DNA of 64,000 nucleotides from GCA-2730975 sp937893275. Its GTDB lineage: Bacteria > Verrucomicrobiota > Verrucomicrobiia > Opitutales > Seribacteraceae. The stretch covers positions 1 through 64,000 of the forward strand of contig CAXAHJ010000008.1 in assembly GCA_963968595.1 (NCBI GenBank). Direction: 5' to 3'. Below the pieces are notes generated by a model. The model was not told the origin of the DNA. It did no database searches and saw nothing but the letters and a program-made list of their open reading frames with translations. Shown one piece after another: positions 39,494 to 48,255 of the stretch. The stretch's first letter is position 1. Each line of letters starts with the position of its first letter. The position numbers and the translations under genes are program-made.

Positions 39494-39832
39494 ATGAGCA
39501 AAGGAACCAAGATTCTCACATTTTTCGGATTGGCGTTAGGAGCATGGCTTGTAGCCCATGCCCAGCTTTCGCAACCACCCTCCGGTGGACCACCATCCAC
39601 TCCGCCAAAATTACCGACTCGCATTCCGCCACCGCCAAGCTTCGCTATGTCGGGTAGCGATACGGGCAAATTTCAAATCGTCAGCGCCGAGTACTATTCC
39701 CAAGATGCAAAGCCTTTTCTCTACAAGAGCCTAGTGAAAGTCGATACTGAGACCGGCGAAGCTTGGGTTCTCCATTCCGCTAGGGGCGAACGTGGTGAAG
39801 TGCGCAAGTGGTTGCCTATGCTTGGACAGTGA
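39494..39832 (+). CDS. Small secreted proline-rich protein
   Basis: This 112-residue protein has a cleavable signal peptide (ILTFFGLALGAWLVAHA, about 7-23) and a Pro-rich linker (QPPSGGPPSTPPKLPTRIPP). A ~60-residue domain follows, with FQIVSAEYYSQD, LVKVDTETGEAWVL and ERGEVRKWLPM. The short VDTETGEAW strand pattern is common in small secreted proteins of this phylum that I cannot assign to a named family. It is divergent from the 2-hydroxyacid dehydrogenase operon and convergent with the metal operon. Confidence 0.65.
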   Translation: MSKGTKILTFFGLALGAWLVAHAQLSQPPSGGPPSTPPKLPTRIPPPPSFAMSGSDTGKFQIVSAEYYSQDAKPFLYKSLVKVDTETGEAWVLHSARGERGEVRKWLPMLGQ

Positions 39833-39885
39833 GAGCCAAGGGTTGTGGTCCGGTCTAGAGGCTTTCGACAATATCTGGAGAGTTC

Positions 39886-40419
39886 TTAGTGCTTGCAAAC
39901 GCATGCGTATTCCTTGAAGTCGCAGATGGTGCAGTCACTGAGGTTTAGGTTGAATTTTTCTGTTATCGGATCGGATTCCTGAGTACTTTTAATTGTCACT
40001 ATGACAGGCAGAGCTTTGCCCTTCGGGAAGGATTGACTTGAGACTAGCGAGTCGCCGTCTTTGGAGAATTCGAGGTTGGTGGGGTTTGATCGGTTTCCAC
40101 CAATTAAGGTGACAATTTGATCCCCGATGGGGACGACTATCCCGTCCGTCACTGCCGAGATGCGAATTTTTAGATCTTCTATGACGAGGAATTCGAGGTG
40201 AGGCGTTACCGAGGTGATGAGTCGTCCGCCGTTGGGACCACCTTCCTTTTGGTGTGCCGCGTGGTTATCCGGTTGAGCGTGATGGTGATCGTCTTTTCCG
40301 TTGTGGCTATGCCCATGACCATCGCCGTGCGGGTGTCCATGGTCATCATTGCAAGATGACCATAGAATGGTCGCCAGAGTCGCCGTGAGCGTGAGAATCT
40401 TCCGTGCCGTTTGTTTCAT
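39886..40419 (-). CDS. Histidine-rich metal-binding lipoprotein of the RND efflux operon
   Basis: This 177-residue protein uses ATG 40419, with AAGGA 7 bases upstream. The lipoprotein signal ends LWSSC. A dense His/Asp segment follows (HGHPHGDGHGHSH, then DDHHHAQPDNHAAH), a strong candidate metal buffer. GPNGGRL and a beta domain (HLEFLVIEDLKIRIS, ALPVIVTIKS) come next. The C-terminal SDCTICDFKEYACVCKH adds four cysteines. GPNGGRL also occurs at the start of CzcB-type adaptors, suggesting a stand-alone relative of that domain. It is the last gene of the efflux operon, 46 bp after the RND pump. Confidence 0.8.
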   Translation of the reverse strand: MKQTARKILTLTATLATILWSSCNDDHGHPHGDGHGHSHNGKDDHHHAQPDNHAAHQKEGGPNGGRLITSVTPHLEFLVIEDLKIRISAVTDGIVVPIGDQIVTLIGGNRSNPTNLEFSKDGDSLVSSQSFPKGKALPVIVTIKSTQESDPITEKFNLNLSDCTICDFKEYACVCKH

Positions 40420-40465
40420 CTTTGAGTCCTTCTTATTTTGTTTGTGGTTTTTCGTTTTTATTAAA

Positions 40466-43400
40466 TCAAGTGTCTGGATTGAGATCCTTGGCAAGGATCG
40501 ATTCAACCGGTTTGCGACAGAATGCATAGAAGAGGGAGGGTGTGACCGCGAGACCGAGGAGAGTCGAAGTGACCAAGCCACCCACGATGGCGATGGCAAC
40601 GGGTCCGAGAATTTCTCGTCCCGGTTCATGGAGGGCTAGAAGGATTGGGACGAGCGCGATACCGGCGGAGAGAGCCGTCATGAGGATGGGCGATAATCGT
40701 TCGAGTGTACCTCGTTCGACCATTTGTCGAGTGAAACCTTCCCCCTCATTACGCATGAGATGTAGGTAGTGGGTGAGGAGCATGATGTTGTTGCGTGCGG
40801 CAATCCCGCTCACGGCGATAAAGCCGACCAAGGTGGCGATGCTTACATTGTCTAGCTTGTACTTGGTGTAGAGAACGGCGCCAACGAGAGAAACGGGAAT
40901 GATGCCTAGGGTAAGAAAGGCAAGAGCGAAGCTTCGGTAGTGGCCGTAGAGAAGGAAGAAAACGAGAATGAGAAGAATTGTTGAAGCATAGAATATTGCC
41001 GAGGTGGCTTCTCGTTGCGCTTGGTATTCGCCTTCAAGGGAGATGGAATAACCTTTTGGCAGTTTTACTTTTTCGGTAACTTCTCTTTGAAGGCGTTCGA
41101 CCGCGGCATTGAGATTCTCTGTCGTTGGGTTGATGGAGACGACGAAGCGTCGCTGCGAGTTCTCTCGGAGTATCATGTTCGGTCCGGTTGCTCGGCGTAT
41201 GTCGGCGACCCGTTCGAGAGGGATTCGTTGACCGCTTAGAGTGTCAACATAGGTTTGCTTGAGACGCTCTGGGTTTTCCCTCCATTCCTGCGGCAGTCGC
41301 AGCACAAGGTCGTATTTTCGTGTGCCCTCGTAGATTTCGGCGACTTTTTCGCCCGCCATGAGGGTCGCGAGTTCTTCGTTGAGGTCGCCGGGCGCAACGC
41401 CATAGGCAAGAGCCCGTTTGCGATCCGGTTCTATTCGCAACTGAGGAACGGAGGCTTGTTGCTCGGTTCGGGCTTCCTCGAGACCGGGAATGCCGCGGGC
41501 GACGTCGGCGATTTGAGAACCGAGGCGGCGAAGTTCATCGAGGTCAGGGCCAAACACCTTCACTGCAACTTTTGCGGAAACACCACTCAGCATGTGTCCG
41601 ACACGGTCCGCGAGTGGTCCGCTCATAGAACTGAATGTGCCCGGAATGCTGCGCATGGTTGTCCGAATATCTTCGATGACTTCCTTCTGCTTCCTCCCCG
41701 ACGATTTGTCGAACTCGATATCGAATTCAACGGTTGAGACCGGTACCACGTGATCTCCCCGTTCCGCCCTACCTGCCCGAAAACCCACGCTCTTGATGTC
41801 GGGGATACTGAGGAGAAGGTCTTGTCCTACGTGGGCGAGCTCGGTGGTGGTCTTGAGCGACGTTCCCGGTGCTGTCGTCATGGCGACGAGCGCTGAGGGT
41901 TCCTGAAAAGGCGGCAGGAAATTCCCGCCCATGTTCTTGAATGATTGATAGCTCAACCAGAGTAGTCCTATCATTATGGCCAAGACCATGAAGGGTTGCG
42001 AAAGCGAGAAACGTAACCAAGTAGCAGCAAAGGCGGATTTAATCCATCGGGTAAGAAAACTGTCGTTTGCCCGTGCTTTGCAAAGTTTATCCGGCAGAAG
42101 GTAGGAGCAGAGAACCGGGATGACTGTAAGGGCTACCAGAAAAGAGGCTGTCATGCTCACGATCGTGGCGATGGCGATTGGCGTGAACAGTCGGCCTTCC
42201 ACTCCGCTTAGAGCGAAGAGAGGAAGGAATACTAGAACGATCAAGAGGGTGGCGTAGAATATGGATGAGCGTACTTCACCTGAAGCGTCTGCTATGACTT
42301 TTATTCTGGATTCTGGATTTGTAAGAGCAGCGTTTTCTCGGAGCCGTCGAAAAATATTTTCCATGTCTACGATGGCGTCGTCCACCACCATCCCGATGGC
42401 TACGGCCAATCCGCCAAGGGTCATCGAATTGACGCCGACACCGAGCAATTCGAACACCAATGCAGTGATCGCAAGAGAAAGAGGAATGGCGGTCAGAGTT
42501 ATTAGGGTGACGCGCAAGTTGAGTAGAAACAAAAAAAGAACAATACTGACTAGCAAAGCTCCGTCCCAAAGAGCTTTTTCTAGATTACCGACGGCGAGGT
42601 CGATGTAGTCGCTCTGCTTGTAAAGTGGAATGATTTCGGTGCCGGTTGGTAGTGAAGAGCTTAATTCCTTCAAGGCTTGTTCTAGTTTTATCGTTAAGTC
42701 TAGGGTGTCGAATCCTGGAGATTTTCTAACGCTCATAATCACTCCAGCGTAACCTTGGGGGGCTTGATCGGGGCCGTTCGTATCGTGCCGAACGCCCATT
42801 CCCGCGTCCCCGCGCATGGGTTCGACGCCCCAAGCAACCTCGGCAACGTCGCGAATGCGAAGCGGACGGTCGTTGCGATAAGTGACCACAATGTCTCCGA
42901 TGGCATCGAGATCCTTGGTCATGGCCAGATTGCGAACCATGATCTCTTGAGTGCCTTCCGTTAGAAATCCGCCAGTGGTGTTTTTTACGGATGCGGCAGT
43001 CGCCAAACGTAACTGTTCAAGGTTTATTCCATGCCTTAGCATTTTTTTGGGATTTGGGCGCACCTGAATCTGTTTCACGCCACCCCCCATAGTCTGGATT
43101 TCAGCTATCCCCGGTATCGCCTGAAGACGGCGGGAGACCACCCAATCCGCGAGGTTTCGAAGATCTCGAGGGTTGGTTGCGCCTGTGGTGTCCATCAATC
43201 CAATGAGCATTACCTCGCCCATTAGCGATGTGACCGGGGTCAAGTGGGGACGGATTCCCGGAGGTAGTTCGGACATCATGCTTGCGAGGCGTTCCTGAAC
43301 GAATCTCCGAGCATCGTAAATGTCCATGTCCCAATCGAATTCGACGAACACGAGTGAGAGCGATACGTCGCTTGTGGAACGAAGACGATCCACGCCTGTC

Positions 43401-43627
43401 ACACCCATGAGGGCATTTTCGAGCGGTATGGTCACGAGAGTCTCGATCTCCTCGGGAGCGTATCCCGGAACCTCGGTAAGGAGGGTGACGGTTGGTTTCG
43501 TCAGGTCGGGCAGTACGTCTACGGGCAAATCCAGAGCCTTTTTAAACCCAAGAAACAACAAGGCAGTTGCCAGTGCGAGGACCAGCGTTCGTTGGGATAG
43601 AGAAAACCTTATGAGTTTGTTAAGCAT
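40466..43627 (-). CDS. Heavy-metal-efflux RND permease (CusA/CzcA family)
   Basis: This 1053-residue pump has the usual 12 helices and two large periplasmic loops. The helix-4 motif AIGMVVDDAIVDMENIFRRL carries the paired acidic residues used for proton relay and is closer to the AIG-type (CusA-like) than to the DFG-type (CzcA-like) form. Other family landmarks are VDVLPDLTKPTVTLLTEVPG near the start and RVGHMLSGVSAKVAVKVFG in the pore region. It would export metal ions or a related toxic compound across both membranes with the adaptor and TolC-like genes upstream. The metal cannot be fixed from sequence. The gap to the adaptor stop is 5 bp. Confidence 0.93.
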   Translation of the reverse strand: MLNKLIRFSLSQRTLVLALATALLFLGFKKALDLPVDVLPDLTKPTVTLLTEVPGYAPEEIETLVTIPLENALMGVTGVDRLRSTSDVSLSLVFVEFDWDMDIYDARRFVQERLASMMSELPPGIRPHLTPVTSLMGEVMLIGLMDTTGATNPRDLRNLADWVVSRRLQAIPGIAEIQTMGGGVKQIQVRPNPKKMLRHGINLEQLRLATAASVKNTTGGFLTEGTQEIMVRNLAMTKDLDAIGDIVVTYRNDRPLRIRDVAEVAWGVEPMRGDAGMGVRHDTNGPDQAPQGYAGVIMSVRKSPGFDTLDLTIKLEQALKELSSSLPTGTEIIPLYKQSDYIDLAVGNLEKALWDGALLVSIVLFLFLLNLRVTLITLTAIPLSLAITALVFELLGVGVNSMTLGGLAVAIGMVVDDAIVDMENIFRRLRENAALTNPESRIKVIADASGEVRSSIFYATLLIVLVFLPLFALSGVEGRLFTPIAIATIVSMTASFLVALTVIPVLCSYLLPDKLCKARANDSFLTRWIKSAFAATWLRFSLSQPFMVLAIMIGLLWLSYQSFKNMGGNFLPPFQEPSALVAMTTAPGTSLKTTTELAHVGQDLLLSIPDIKSVGFRAGRAERGDHVVPVSTVEFDIEFDKSSGRKQKEVIEDIRTTMRSIPGTFSSMSGPLADRVGHMLSGVSAKVAVKVFGPDLDELRRLGSQIADVARGIPGLEEARTEQQASVPQLRIEPDRKRALAYGVAPGDLNEELATLMAGEKVAEIYEGTRKYDLVLRLPQEWRENPERLKQTYVDTLSGQRIPLERVADIRRATGPNMILRENSQRRFVVSINPTTENLNAAVERLQREVTEKVKLPKGYSISLEGEYQAQREATSAIFYASTILLILVFFLLYGHYRSFALAFLTLGIIPVSLVGAVLYTKYKLDNVSIATLVGFIAVSGIAARNNIMLLTHYLHLMRNEGEGFTRQMVERGTLERLSPILMTALSAGIALVPILLALHEPGREILGPVAIAIVGGLVTSTLLGLAVTPSLFYAFCRKPVESILAKDLNPDT

Positions 43628-43632
43628 CGTTT

Positions 43633-44787
43633 TCAGGCGGTCGTCATGTCTTTGCGCTTATTCCAAAGGCGTTGCGCCAAGAGTGCGGTCAGCAACGTCA
43701 TGGTCGCCGCATAGAAGATCAAGTACTTGTCGAGAGTGCCGTCCGTTACTTTGCCATGACTTTCATCGTTGGTTCCGTCCTTTGAGCTTTCGGCTTTTTG
43801 CTGGGCAGTCAATTCTGTGCCGTCTTCGTTGTGTTCGTGTCCGTGAGCGGCATCCAGCGCTTCCTTAAGGGAAGGTCCGCTTCCACTTCCTGCAAACGCT
43901 AGAGGGTAGGAACCCCGAGTGACTACTTCGTCACCGGGGAAGAGACCCCTCACGATTTCCACATACTTGTCATTGCGTTCTCCAAGAACTACCTGTGCAG
44001 GTAAAAAAGCGTTTTCCCACTCGAAGTCCTTCACGAAAACGATGCGGTTGGTAGGATCGCCTTGCACGGTGGCTTGTGGCACGCTTAAGACCTTTTCTCG
44101 AGAGCCAGTGACTATCGAGAATTCGATTCGCATTCCGGGTCGCAACTTCCCGTCGGGGTTGTTTACTTGAAAAATACCTTCCAGAGCCCCCGCGCTGCGA
44201 TCTGCTTCGACATTGAAACGAAGTAGGTGAGCCTCGATCGCTTTCTTGCCTAGAGCCGGTACGCGAATGCGAGCAAGTGCTCCAAGCGTTACGGAAGCGG
44301 CTTCCGATTCGGGGATTTTAGCTACCGCCCATAAGGTTGAACGATCCGTTATATCCAACAGTTCTCGGTCGGGTTCAACGGGTTCACCCAAACGCACATG
44401 AGAGCGCACGACTATGCCACTTCGGGGTGCCCGCAATTCTATCGTGGGGGGGGGATTGCCGGGTTGTCGACTTTCTACTCGAAGCAGTGTCTGGTTGGCT
44501 TCGACTCTATCACCCTCGTAGGCGTTGAGGTCGATGACTCGCCCGGCGATCCTCGTCGAGAGTACGGAACGATTGGCGGGGATTTCCTCGATCCGACCAA
44601 TCGCAAAGACTGTGCTCTCAAAGACTCTTTCCTTTGCCTGTTCGGTCTCGATGCGTAGGTTCCGAACGCCTGTCTCGTCGAGAATAACGGTGCGAGTTGC
44701 TCGCCTTGTCTGGTCGTCGGTTTCTCCGCAAAGCCAATTGTGCGATAAGACCATTATGTAAAGTGGTAAAAAAAATGGTGTTTTCAT
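43633..44787 (-). CDS. RND periplasmic adaptor with C-terminal membrane helix
   Basis: This 384-residue membrane-fusion protein has a signal sequence, then barrel-sandwich/lipoyl halves (GRVIDLNAYEGDRVEANQTLL and IELRAPRSGIVVRSHV). A beta-barrel domain (LWAVAKIPESEAASV) and a membrane-proximal domain (VLSVPQATVQGDPTNRIVFV, LGERNDKYVEIVRGLFPGDEVV) follow. Unusually it goes on past the normal end with a His/Glu/Asp-rich segment (DAAHGHEHNEDGTEL) and a terminal transmembrane helix (LIFYAATMTLLTALLA) ending in RLWNKRK. It is the middle gene of the tripartite efflux set. Confidence 0.9.
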   Translation of the reverse strand: MKTPFFLPLYIMVLSHNWLCGETDDQTRRATRTVILDETGVRNLRIETEQAKERVFESTVFAIGRIEEIPANRSVLSTRIAGRVIDLNAYEGDRVEANQTLLRVESRQPGNPPPTIELRAPRSGIVVRSHVRLGEPVEPDRELLDITDRSTLWAVAKIPESEAASVTLGALARIRVPALGKKAIEAHLLRFNVEADRSAGALEGIFQVNNPDGKLRPGMRIEFSIVTGSREKVLSVPQATVQGDPTNRIVFVKDFEWENAFLPAQVVLGERNDKYVEIVRGLFPGDEVVTRGSYPLAFAGSGSGPSLKEALDAAHGHEHNEDGTELTAQQKAESSKDGTNDESHGKVTDGTLDKYLIFYAATMTLLTALLAQRLWNKRKDMTTA

Positions 44788-44805
44788 GGTATCGGAATCG
44801 TTGAT

Positions 44806-46119
44806 TTATTTCCTAGGGGAAACCTGCTTGAGAATGGGTTCCATCTTTGGGTAATCACCCACAACTTCTCTTAATCTGGCTTTGGCCAAATGGTAGTTGA
44901 CGATAGCCTCGAGAGCAGCGTTCTTCAGTTCCAGCAACTGTTCTTGAACCCGTTGCGTTTGCAGCAGACTTGTCTGGCCCTGACGGTAGGCGGCTTGAAA
45001 GTCTGCGACGTTCTTCTCCGCCAATTGCAAGATTTCTCCGGATGCTTCTTTGGCTAAGCGCCACGCATCGAGTCTGGCTCTAAAGGCTTCAGCGTACTCG
45101 TTTCGGACGCGAAACCGCAAGGCTTCGCTAGTTGCTTCAGCTTCGATACGATCGAATCTCGCTTGCTCCATGTCGTCGGCGTTGCGTTGTCGGAAGGGAA
45201 TCGGAATGGAAAATCCGAGGCCGGCCAAGGTATTGCGGTCTAGTCCCGCGGAAGAGTAGGAGGAACGTTCCCTTTCCACGAAAAAGTTTACTTTCACATC
45301 TGGAAATCGGTTCGATTTTTCCAAGTTTAAAGCGGCATCAGCTTCATCTATCCTTGCCCTTGCGAGGGCATGGTCAGATCGTCGTAGCACGATTTTTTCG
45401 AGTGGTATTCGTTTTTTCGGCTCTTCTTCCGGAATGCCCAGTTTTCGGGCGATGCTTAGGTCTTCGCCTGCTTCCATCCCAAGTAGTTGCTTAAGTGCAA
45501 GAGTCTTGCTTTTTTCCTTTGTGGCGAATTCTGCCGCTTTTTGTTCCATTGCCCGCCCCGTTAGTTCGGCCTGCGCCAGATCGAGTGAAGAAGCCTCTCC
45601 CCGCTTCACTTGTTCCCTCAGGAAGCTTACGATTTCGGCGTTAACTCCCATGATTGCACGTTGTCCCTTCGTCCGTTGGTTCGCGGCCGCCAAACCGATT
45701 ACAGTCCTCTCCACCTTGGCGGCCAATTTCCATCTGTGTCTTGCCAGTTCCGCCTCGGCTGTGGTCACTTGTCGCTTTCGCAATTCTCTTTCGCGACGAA
45801 GACGCGAGGACAGTGGAAAGCTTTGCCGTACGGCGATCTCAAAATTTCCCTCGTTCTCGTCGTTTCCCAAGGAATCCCCTTTTGCCGATACTTCCACTTC
45901 GGGGTTCGCCAGTTTGCCGGAAAGAAGTAAACGGCTTTCCGCTTCCTTCACGCGAGGTTCAGTTACCTGCAGGTCATGGTTGTTGAGGAAGGCCAACCGA
46001 ATGGCTTCGTCTGTCGATAGCAACAAGACTTCCTTTCCCTCGCCGGTGCCACTGCATAGAACGGCAAAGAGGGCGATAGTGAAAGGTTTTATTTGTGAAA
46101 AGTTTTTTAAAGTTGTCAT
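44806..46119 (-). CDS. TolC/CusC-family outer membrane efflux protein
   Basis: This 437-residue protein has a signal peptide and two OEP repeats of long helices (NNHDLQVTEPRVKEAESRLLLSG; NFEIAVRQSFPLSSRLRRERELRKRQ; then the second half starting LEKSNRFPDVKVNFFVERE). The family element LAGLGFSIPIPFRQRN is intact. It forms the outer-membrane channel of the tripartite metal pump. It is encoded 18 bp before the adaptor, in the order small His/Cys protein - channel - adaptor - pump - His-rich lipoprotein. The 162-bp gap upstream contains two hairpins. Confidence 0.9.
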   Translation of the reverse strand: MTTLKNFSQIKPFTIALFAVLCSGTGEGKEVLLLSTDEAIRLAFLNNHDLQVTEPRVKEAESRLLLSGKLANPEVEVSAKGDSLGNDENEGNFEIAVRQSFPLSSRLRRERELRKRQVTTAEAELARHRWKLAAKVERTVIGLAAANQRTKGQRAIMGVNAEIVSFLREQVKRGEASSLDLAQAELTGRAMEQKAAEFATKEKSKTLALKQLLGMEAGEDLSIARKLGIPEEEPKKRIPLEKIVLRRSDHALARARIDEADAALNLEKSNRFPDVKVNFFVERERSSYSSAGLDRNTLAGLGFSIPIPFRQRNADDMEQARFDRIEAEATSEALRFRVRNEYAEAFRARLDAWRLAKEASGEILQLAEKNVADFQAAYRQGQTSLLQTQRVQEQLLELKNAALEAIVNYHLAKARLREVVGDYPKMEPILKQVSPRK

Positions 46120-46226
46120 GATTCAATAAAGGATTCGATCGATTCAGATGGGCATCTTCGATGCTCGAGCGACTTCGTGTGGATAAAGAAAGCCCCAAAC
46201 GGTTAAGACCCGTAGTTCCAGAGGTG

Positions 46227-46274
46227 GTGAGAGGGTTAACCCCTCACGATAAATCCGAACGCGGCGTATCGCCG
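46227..46274. other. Two hairpins in the leader between the first efflux gene and the TolC-like gene
   Basis: GTGAG+GGG (46227-46235) pairs with CCC+CTCAC (46240-46247), with one bulged A and a TTAA loop. CGGCG (46262-46266) pairs with CGCCG (46270-46274). Both follow the stop of the 134-residue gene on the minus strand. They could act as a partial terminator or mRNA-processing site setting the ratio of downstream genes. Confidence 0.4.
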
Positions 46275-46281
46275 AGTAGAA

Positions 46282-46686
46282 TCAAATGAGAAACCTGCCC
46301 GTGAAAGGCGGAGAGGAATCGTTCGGAGGGGGTATGATGACTGTGGGAAATACCGCGAATAGAAGGGCATTTCCACCCAACGTAATCAATCTGTCGGGCA
46401 TGTCCCGAATCGGTATGAAAGAAGTCAGGGAGAGAAGCTTTTTGCACTGAACCTTGAAGAGGAATGCTTCAGGTAGATCGAGTATGCAGTCGTCCGAACA
46501 AGGAACTTGCTGCTCTTCGTGGTGATGAGCTTCGGAACCCAAGCACAGCGTATCGCCAGAGCTGTCTTCATGGTGGTGCGGGTTCGACCCAAGCAAGGAG
46601 AGGAGTCCACATACAGTTACTACACCGTTACCCATGGGTATAAGTGCAAGCACGGTAAACAATAAGATAGGAGTAAGACGAAACAT
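46282..46686 (-). CDS. Small secreted His/Cys-rich protein of the efflux operon
   Basis: This 134-residue protein has an N-terminal hydrophobic signal or anchor (ILLFTVLALIPMGNGVVTV). A metal-ligand-rich stretch (NPHHHEDSSGDTLCLG, EAHHHEEQQVPCSDDC) follows, then a Pro/Phe-rich C-terminus (FPTVIIPPPNDSSPP). Short proteins of this kind open several czc/cus-type operons in Gram-negative bacteria and may act as periplasmic metal sensors or buffers. It is transcribed from a consensus promoter with a predicted leader of only about 14 bases. Confidence 0.75.
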   Translation of the reverse strand: MFRLTPILLFTVLALIPMGNGVVTVCGLLSLLGSNPHHHEDSSGDTLCLGSEAHHHEEQQVPCSDDCILDLPEAFLFKVQCKKLLSLTSFIPIRDMPDRLITLGGNALLFAVFPTVIIPPPNDSSPPFTGRFLI

Positions 46687-46706
46687 AGTCTTTATCTTCT
46701 CGCTAC

Positions 46707-46735
46707 ATTATTACTGCTAATGCCTTAGTTGTCAA
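46707..46735 (-). promoter_or_regulatory. Consensus promoter of the metal-efflux operon
   Basis: On the minus strand a perfect -35, TTGACA (46735-46730), is followed after 17 bases by AATAAT (46712-46707). The spacer contains the dyad CTAA-4-TTAG (46718-46729 region), which could be an operator for a metal regulator; none is encoded nearby. Confidence 0.7.
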
Positions 46736-46764
46736 GCTGATGGGCGGTATGCCTTCAGTGAGAA

Positions 46765-48255
46765 TTATCGGAGCAAATTGTGTGCGTGGTAGACCACGAG
46801 AGCGTTGGCGAGAGGTTCGCCTTCTGCGGTCTTCAATGCCTTCAATGAGAATTCGTAAAGCCGTCGATCCTGCATCTCGGACAGTACGAGTTTCACGGTT
46901 TTACCGTCTTCCGAAAGTGTGACCTTGGTTGCTTGGAGGGTTTTTACTCCTACTTGGGGGGAACCATAACCTTGATGGTACTTGTAGGTGTAGCTCTTTA
47001 TCGCATAGGAATCAGCAGAACTCGCGAGTGTCTTGTCCATCGGTACGGTGAAAGTCAGGTCGAAGCCTTTTGCCGCAAGGTTCAAGCGTAGGACGTCCGC
47101 CGGGGTTCGTCCGTTCCAAGTGAGAGTCTGGATACCTTGGTTTCCCGCCCAACCATGAGAACTGTGACCTATCCAAAGTGTCTTACCATCGGGAGAGAAG
47201 CAAAGGCGGTTGTTGCCGGTGGCCAATCCATTGCCATCGAAAAACGGGATGCAAGCGCCCTGCATCTTGCCGCCGACCTCTTCTTGCATTACTCGCATGA
47301 TTCGTCCCTTGTTCATCTCACCTACGAACAACTGTCCCGCATAGGGTCCGAATTTGCCTTTTGTCGAGTCTACTAGAGGTTGAGATGGAGAGTTGGCCAT
47401 CAAACCGTGGGGAAATAGTACGGCAGCAGTCTCCCTGCGTTCGTTCAATTCGGAGACTGGTAGACCCACTGGTTTGTCTCCTTTCCAGTCCTTCTCCCAA
47501 ATCAAGCTGCCGGCATGACCGTAGAATTTTCCCTGTTGTACGTGATGCAATTTACTGGTGCCTACCCAGTCGCCTTGGTTGTCGGTCACGAAGAGGTTGC
47601 CTTTGAGGTCAAAGCCAAGACCGTTAGGGGTACGCAATCCGGATGCCCAAGGATTCAATCGACCGTCCGGGGTGATTTGGAGAACCCACCCCCGATAAGG
47701 TACGCAGGCGTACATGCGCTGAAGATAGCTACGTTTGTCGAAAACACCTCTCTTTTCATGGCGAACGTCGGCTCCGCTGGAAGCCGTGCCGAGCGATACG
47801 TAGAAATTGCCAGCGTTGTCCCTTATGGGCCCGAAGTGAAATTCGTGGTAGTTCCCAGAAATGCCGAAGTCATCGCAGAAAGCCTTGTATTCATCTGCTT
47901 TTCCGTCTTCGTCAAGATCTCGAAGAAGGGTAAGTTCGGGGCGTTGGGCGACCATGACTTCTCGGTTGTTCAAAGCCACGACCCCCAGTGGCGTGTGTAG
48001 ACCGTCGGCAAACAGTTTCCATTTGCCGGTGTCGGGACGCAAGGTGAAGACCTCGCCACCGACAAAGCAGGCTACGAGGCGACCGTCAGGCATGAATGAG
48101 AGACCGTCTGTCTGCGTGCCTTTGGCCCCGTAGCGCTCGAGCAATAGCTTGGGCGGTTCAATTTCAGCAAGAGCGTAGTAATCCGTTATCTTGGCTTTGA
48201 CTGCGGAAAGAGGCAAACTCAGGCAGAAAAGAAGTGCGCAGAATACTCGATTCAT
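46765..48255 (-). CDS. Secreted PQQ-/sugar-dehydrogenase-like beta-propeller (PVC type)
   Basis: This 496-residue exported protein has a signal peptide (VFCALLFCLSLPLSA) and a six-bladed propeller: DGLSFMPDGRLVACFVGGEVF, RDLDEDGKADEYKAFCD, GLRTPNGLGFDLKGNLFVTDNQGDW, KFYGHAGSLIW and NRLCFSPDGKTLWIGHSSHGW. This is the membrane-bound dehydrogenase domain seen in PVC-type heme proteins, here without HEAT or cytochrome parts. Its ATG overlaps the stop of the preceding cupredoxin gene by 4 bases, so both are translated together. That suggests the cupredoxin is its electron acceptor, which is inference. Last gene of its operon. Confidence 0.85.
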   Translation of the reverse strand: MNRVFCALLFCLSLPLSAVKAKITDYYALAEIEPPKLLLERYGAKGTQTDGLSFMPDGRLVACFVGGEVFTLRPDTGKWKLFADGLHTPLGVVALNNREVMVAQRPELTLLRDLDEDGKADEYKAFCDDFGISGNYHEFHFGPIRDNAGNFYVSLGTASSGADVRHEKRGVFDKRSYLQRMYACVPYRGWVLQITPDGRLNPWASGLRTPNGLGFDLKGNLFVTDNQGDWVGTSKLHHVQQGKFYGHAGSLIWEKDWKGDKPVGLPVSELNERRETAAVLFPHGLMANSPSQPLVDSTKGKFGPYAGQLFVGEMNKGRIMRVMQEEVGGKMQGACIPFFDGNGLATGNNRLCFSPDGKTLWIGHSSHGWAGNQGIQTLTWNGRTPADVLRLNLAAKGFDLTFTVPMDKTLASSADSYAIKSYTYKYHQGYGSPQVGVKTLQATKVTLSEDGKTVKLVLSEMQDRRLYEFSLKALKTAEGEPLANALVVYHAHNLLR

